This document shows, piece by piece, positions 20,214-21,480 of a DNA stretch of 21,480 nt; positions within the stretch are counted from its first letter, which is position 1; every line of letters starts with the position of its first letter. The notes beneath the pieces were generated by a model. That model did not search any database. It was not told where the DNA came from and worked only from the letters and a program-made list of their open reading frames with translations. Both the position numbers and the translations under genes were made by a program. The DNA comes from a virus. Location: IMG/VR virus record IMGVR_UViG_3300023184_000585, positions 1 through 21,480 of that record. One strand, given 5' to 3'.

Positions 20214-21480
20214 ATGGGACAATTTAAACCAATGGTCAAAATGATGACCGATGAGCCTTCAGTTATTCTGAAACTGAAAAAAGGCGGCAAAGTTAAATCC
20301 AAAGCCGCTGGTCAGTCCGACGCTTTCAAATCCATGGCAAGTAACAATTCCAAGGTGTTTGAAGACGCTGAAAGTGGCATGGCTCCTAAAAAACCATCCA
20401 TGGCTGTGCGTCGTCGCGCAATGAACCCCAACATGTATGCCAAGGGCGGCAAAGTCGCTCACAAGCAAATGGGTGGTGGTATGCCTATGGCCGCAAGCCC
20501 CGGCATGGTGCCCGGAGCCACTTCACCTGCTCCTGCGCCTATGCAGGCTATGGGTCGTAACGCTTTAGCTGGTATGACGCCAAACAAACGCGCAATGCGT
20601 GCCGCCATGGTTCAAAAGGCTTTGTCTGGCATGAAAGACGGCGGTTCTGCTGAGTGCAAGTCTCTTATGAAAGAGTTGAAGCACCACGAGTCAATGTCTG
20701 CCCAGCGCGCTCACGGCAAAGCTGGTGGCGGCAAAGTCAGTACTTACGCCAAAACCAAAATGGATACTGCCAAAAAAGACAGCGCCCATGGTACTGGTGA
20801 AGTCAAAGAAGGCAAACCCGGTGGCTATGCCATGGGCGGTAGCATCATGGGCAACGAGAAGGCCTATGAGAACACCAAGATGCACACAGCAAAGCGTGAC
20901 ACAGCCCATGGTACTGGTGGCATTAAAGAACGCAACGCAGGCGGTTTTGCCAAGGGTGGCAAGGTGCCCGGCGTAGGTCGCGCCATTGAAGGTGGCAACT
21001 GGGAAAACCGTCCTGCTGACACAGCCAAGCCCGGCATCAAGAACGGCACCACTGGTGGCGTGAAAGAAGCAAATGCTGGCGGCTACAAAAAAGGCGGTGC
21101 CGCAAAAAAGCGTTTTGCTACGGGGGGTCAAGTCGTTGATGACGGCAAGGCAGTAAAGATGCCTCGTCACTTCGTCTCGCGTCCCGTAGCCAACAGCTTG
21201 CAGTCTGGCACCTTTGCCAAGGGCGGTAAGGTTGAGAAAGAGGAGAAGCCAAACCTTCGCCTCGTCAAGACCCATACTGGCCCAAAAGGCCATGTAGCAA
21301 AAACCTACAAGGACAGAGATTATGGTGAGTACAGAACAAAATTCTTTACTCCCGAAGGCAAACACTTGCCCGATTCGGACAACCATACTGATGCCCTTGA
21401 CGATGCCTTTGGGACTGCACAGTCTCAAGTCAACAAAGGATACAAAAAAGGTGGCAAGGTTCGTTTTGCAGAAGGTGGTA
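20214..21480 (+). CDS. KGG-repeat modular protein (3' truncated)
   Basis: The frame is open from ATG 20214 (behind TAGGAGGTCGTT) to the window end, at least 422 residues. Motifs of the form [FY][AK][KME]GG[KSQ][VI] occur at residues 22, 75, 205, 245, 291, 301, 334, 410 and 418, plus GGGKV at 171. Residues 182-297 hold three degenerate tandem units (TAK-x-D-x-AHGTG-x-VKE-x-NAGG). Residues 346-405 look like a small folded domain (LRLVKTHTGPKGHVAKTYKDR, GEYRTKFF, DALDDAFGTAQS). The protein is rich in Lys, Gly, Ala and Met and mostly disordered. The same GG linkers occur in the giant protein at 9187. It is probably a virion-associated protein; function unknown. Confidence 0.7.
   Translation, partial: MGQFKPMVKMMTDEPSVILKLKKGGKVKSKAAGQSDAFKSMASNNSKVFEDAESGMAPKKPSMAVRRRAMNPNMYAKGGKVAHKQMGGGMPMAASPGMVPGATSPAPAPMQAMGRNALAGMTPNKRAMRAAMVQKALSGMKDGGSAECKSLMKELKHHESMSAQRAHGKAGGGKVSTYAKTKMDTAKKDSAHGTGEVKEGKPGGYAMGGSIMGNEKAYENTKMHTAKRDTAHGTGGIKERNAGGFAKGGKVPGVGRAIEGGNWENRPADTAKPGIKNGTTGGVKEANAGGYKKGGAAKKRFATGGQVVDDGKAVKMPRHFVSRPVANSLQSGTFAKGGKVEKEEKPNLRLVKTHTGPKGHVAKTYKDRDYGEYRTKFFTPEGKHLPDSDNHTDALDDAFGTAQSQVNKGYKKGGKVRFAEGG
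20757..21104 (+). repeat. three tandem coding repeats in the KGG protein
   Basis: Units at about 20757-20846, 20877-20966 and 21012-21104 encode TAKKDSAHGTGEVKEGKPGG-YAMGG, TAKRDTAHGTGGIKERNAGG-FAKGG and TAKPGIKNGTTGGVKEANAGG-YKKGG. The first two share the 16-nt GCCCATGGTACTGGTG; the third is more diverged. Confidence 0.8.

Noticed and set aside
20691-21428. Long open frame on the minus strand (245 codons)
   Set aside because: It is antisense to the KGG-repeat gene, whose Gly/Lys/Ala-rich codons leave few stops on the other strand. It has no ribosome site, and its composition mirrors the + strand repeats.

Overview
The window is a contiguous piece of a tailed double-stranded DNA bacteriophage genome (Caudoviricetes). 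Every supported gene is on the + strand. There are no tRNA, rRNA, integrase, lysis or tail genes in view. Packing is tight, with many 4-nt ATGA start/stop overlaps. Host guess: a Gram-negative, probably freshwater betaproteobacterium (Burkholderiales-like). This rests on the style of the small early genes (EREACAKLCE / AIRARG and ALAQPEQEPVAWV / LYTTPPAAQ modules) and on mid-range GC; it is inference, not proof. The P22-like portal together with a gpT-like major capsid protein suggests an uncultured phage lineage, possibly podovirus-like.

Left region, 1-6752: a string of small early/middle genes, mostly of unknown function. Recognisable members are a RuvC-like Holliday-junction resolvase (370-834) and a P1-Ref-like HNH nuclease (2975-3238). 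Several genes belong to a mosaic family built from shared short modules, and five encode tiny membrane proteins. Two near-identical promoter/operator modules (3252-3318 and 5087-5144) each start a new transcription segment. A histone-tail-like Lys/Ala/Pro protein lies at 5979-6254.

Middle region, 6799-9186: small and large terminase subunits, then a short intergenic region with two copies of a perfect palindrome and one or two tiny ORFs.

Right region, 9187-21480: the virion module. In order: a giant modular protein of about 1189 residues whose domains are separated by recurrent [FY]A[KE]GGxV peptides; an 822-residue portal; two small genes; a GroES-like co-chaperonin; a scaffold-like protein; a conserved hypothetical; a likely decoration protein; the major capsid protein followed by a strong intrinsic terminator; a structural protein with an inserted beta-rich surface domain; and a KGG-repeat protein cut by the window end. 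Portal and scaffold share an acidic peptide (EEQ(E)DGSAVVDLPE), twice in the portal and once in the scaffold. The head genes read as one assembly line: terminase packages DNA through the portal into a scaffolded, chaperonin-assisted capsid.

Best candidates for something undescribed: the KGG-linked modular proteins, possibly virion-delivered polyvalent proteins; the portal/scaffold shared peptide; and the duplicated promoter/operator module, with a related inverted element downstream of the terminase.
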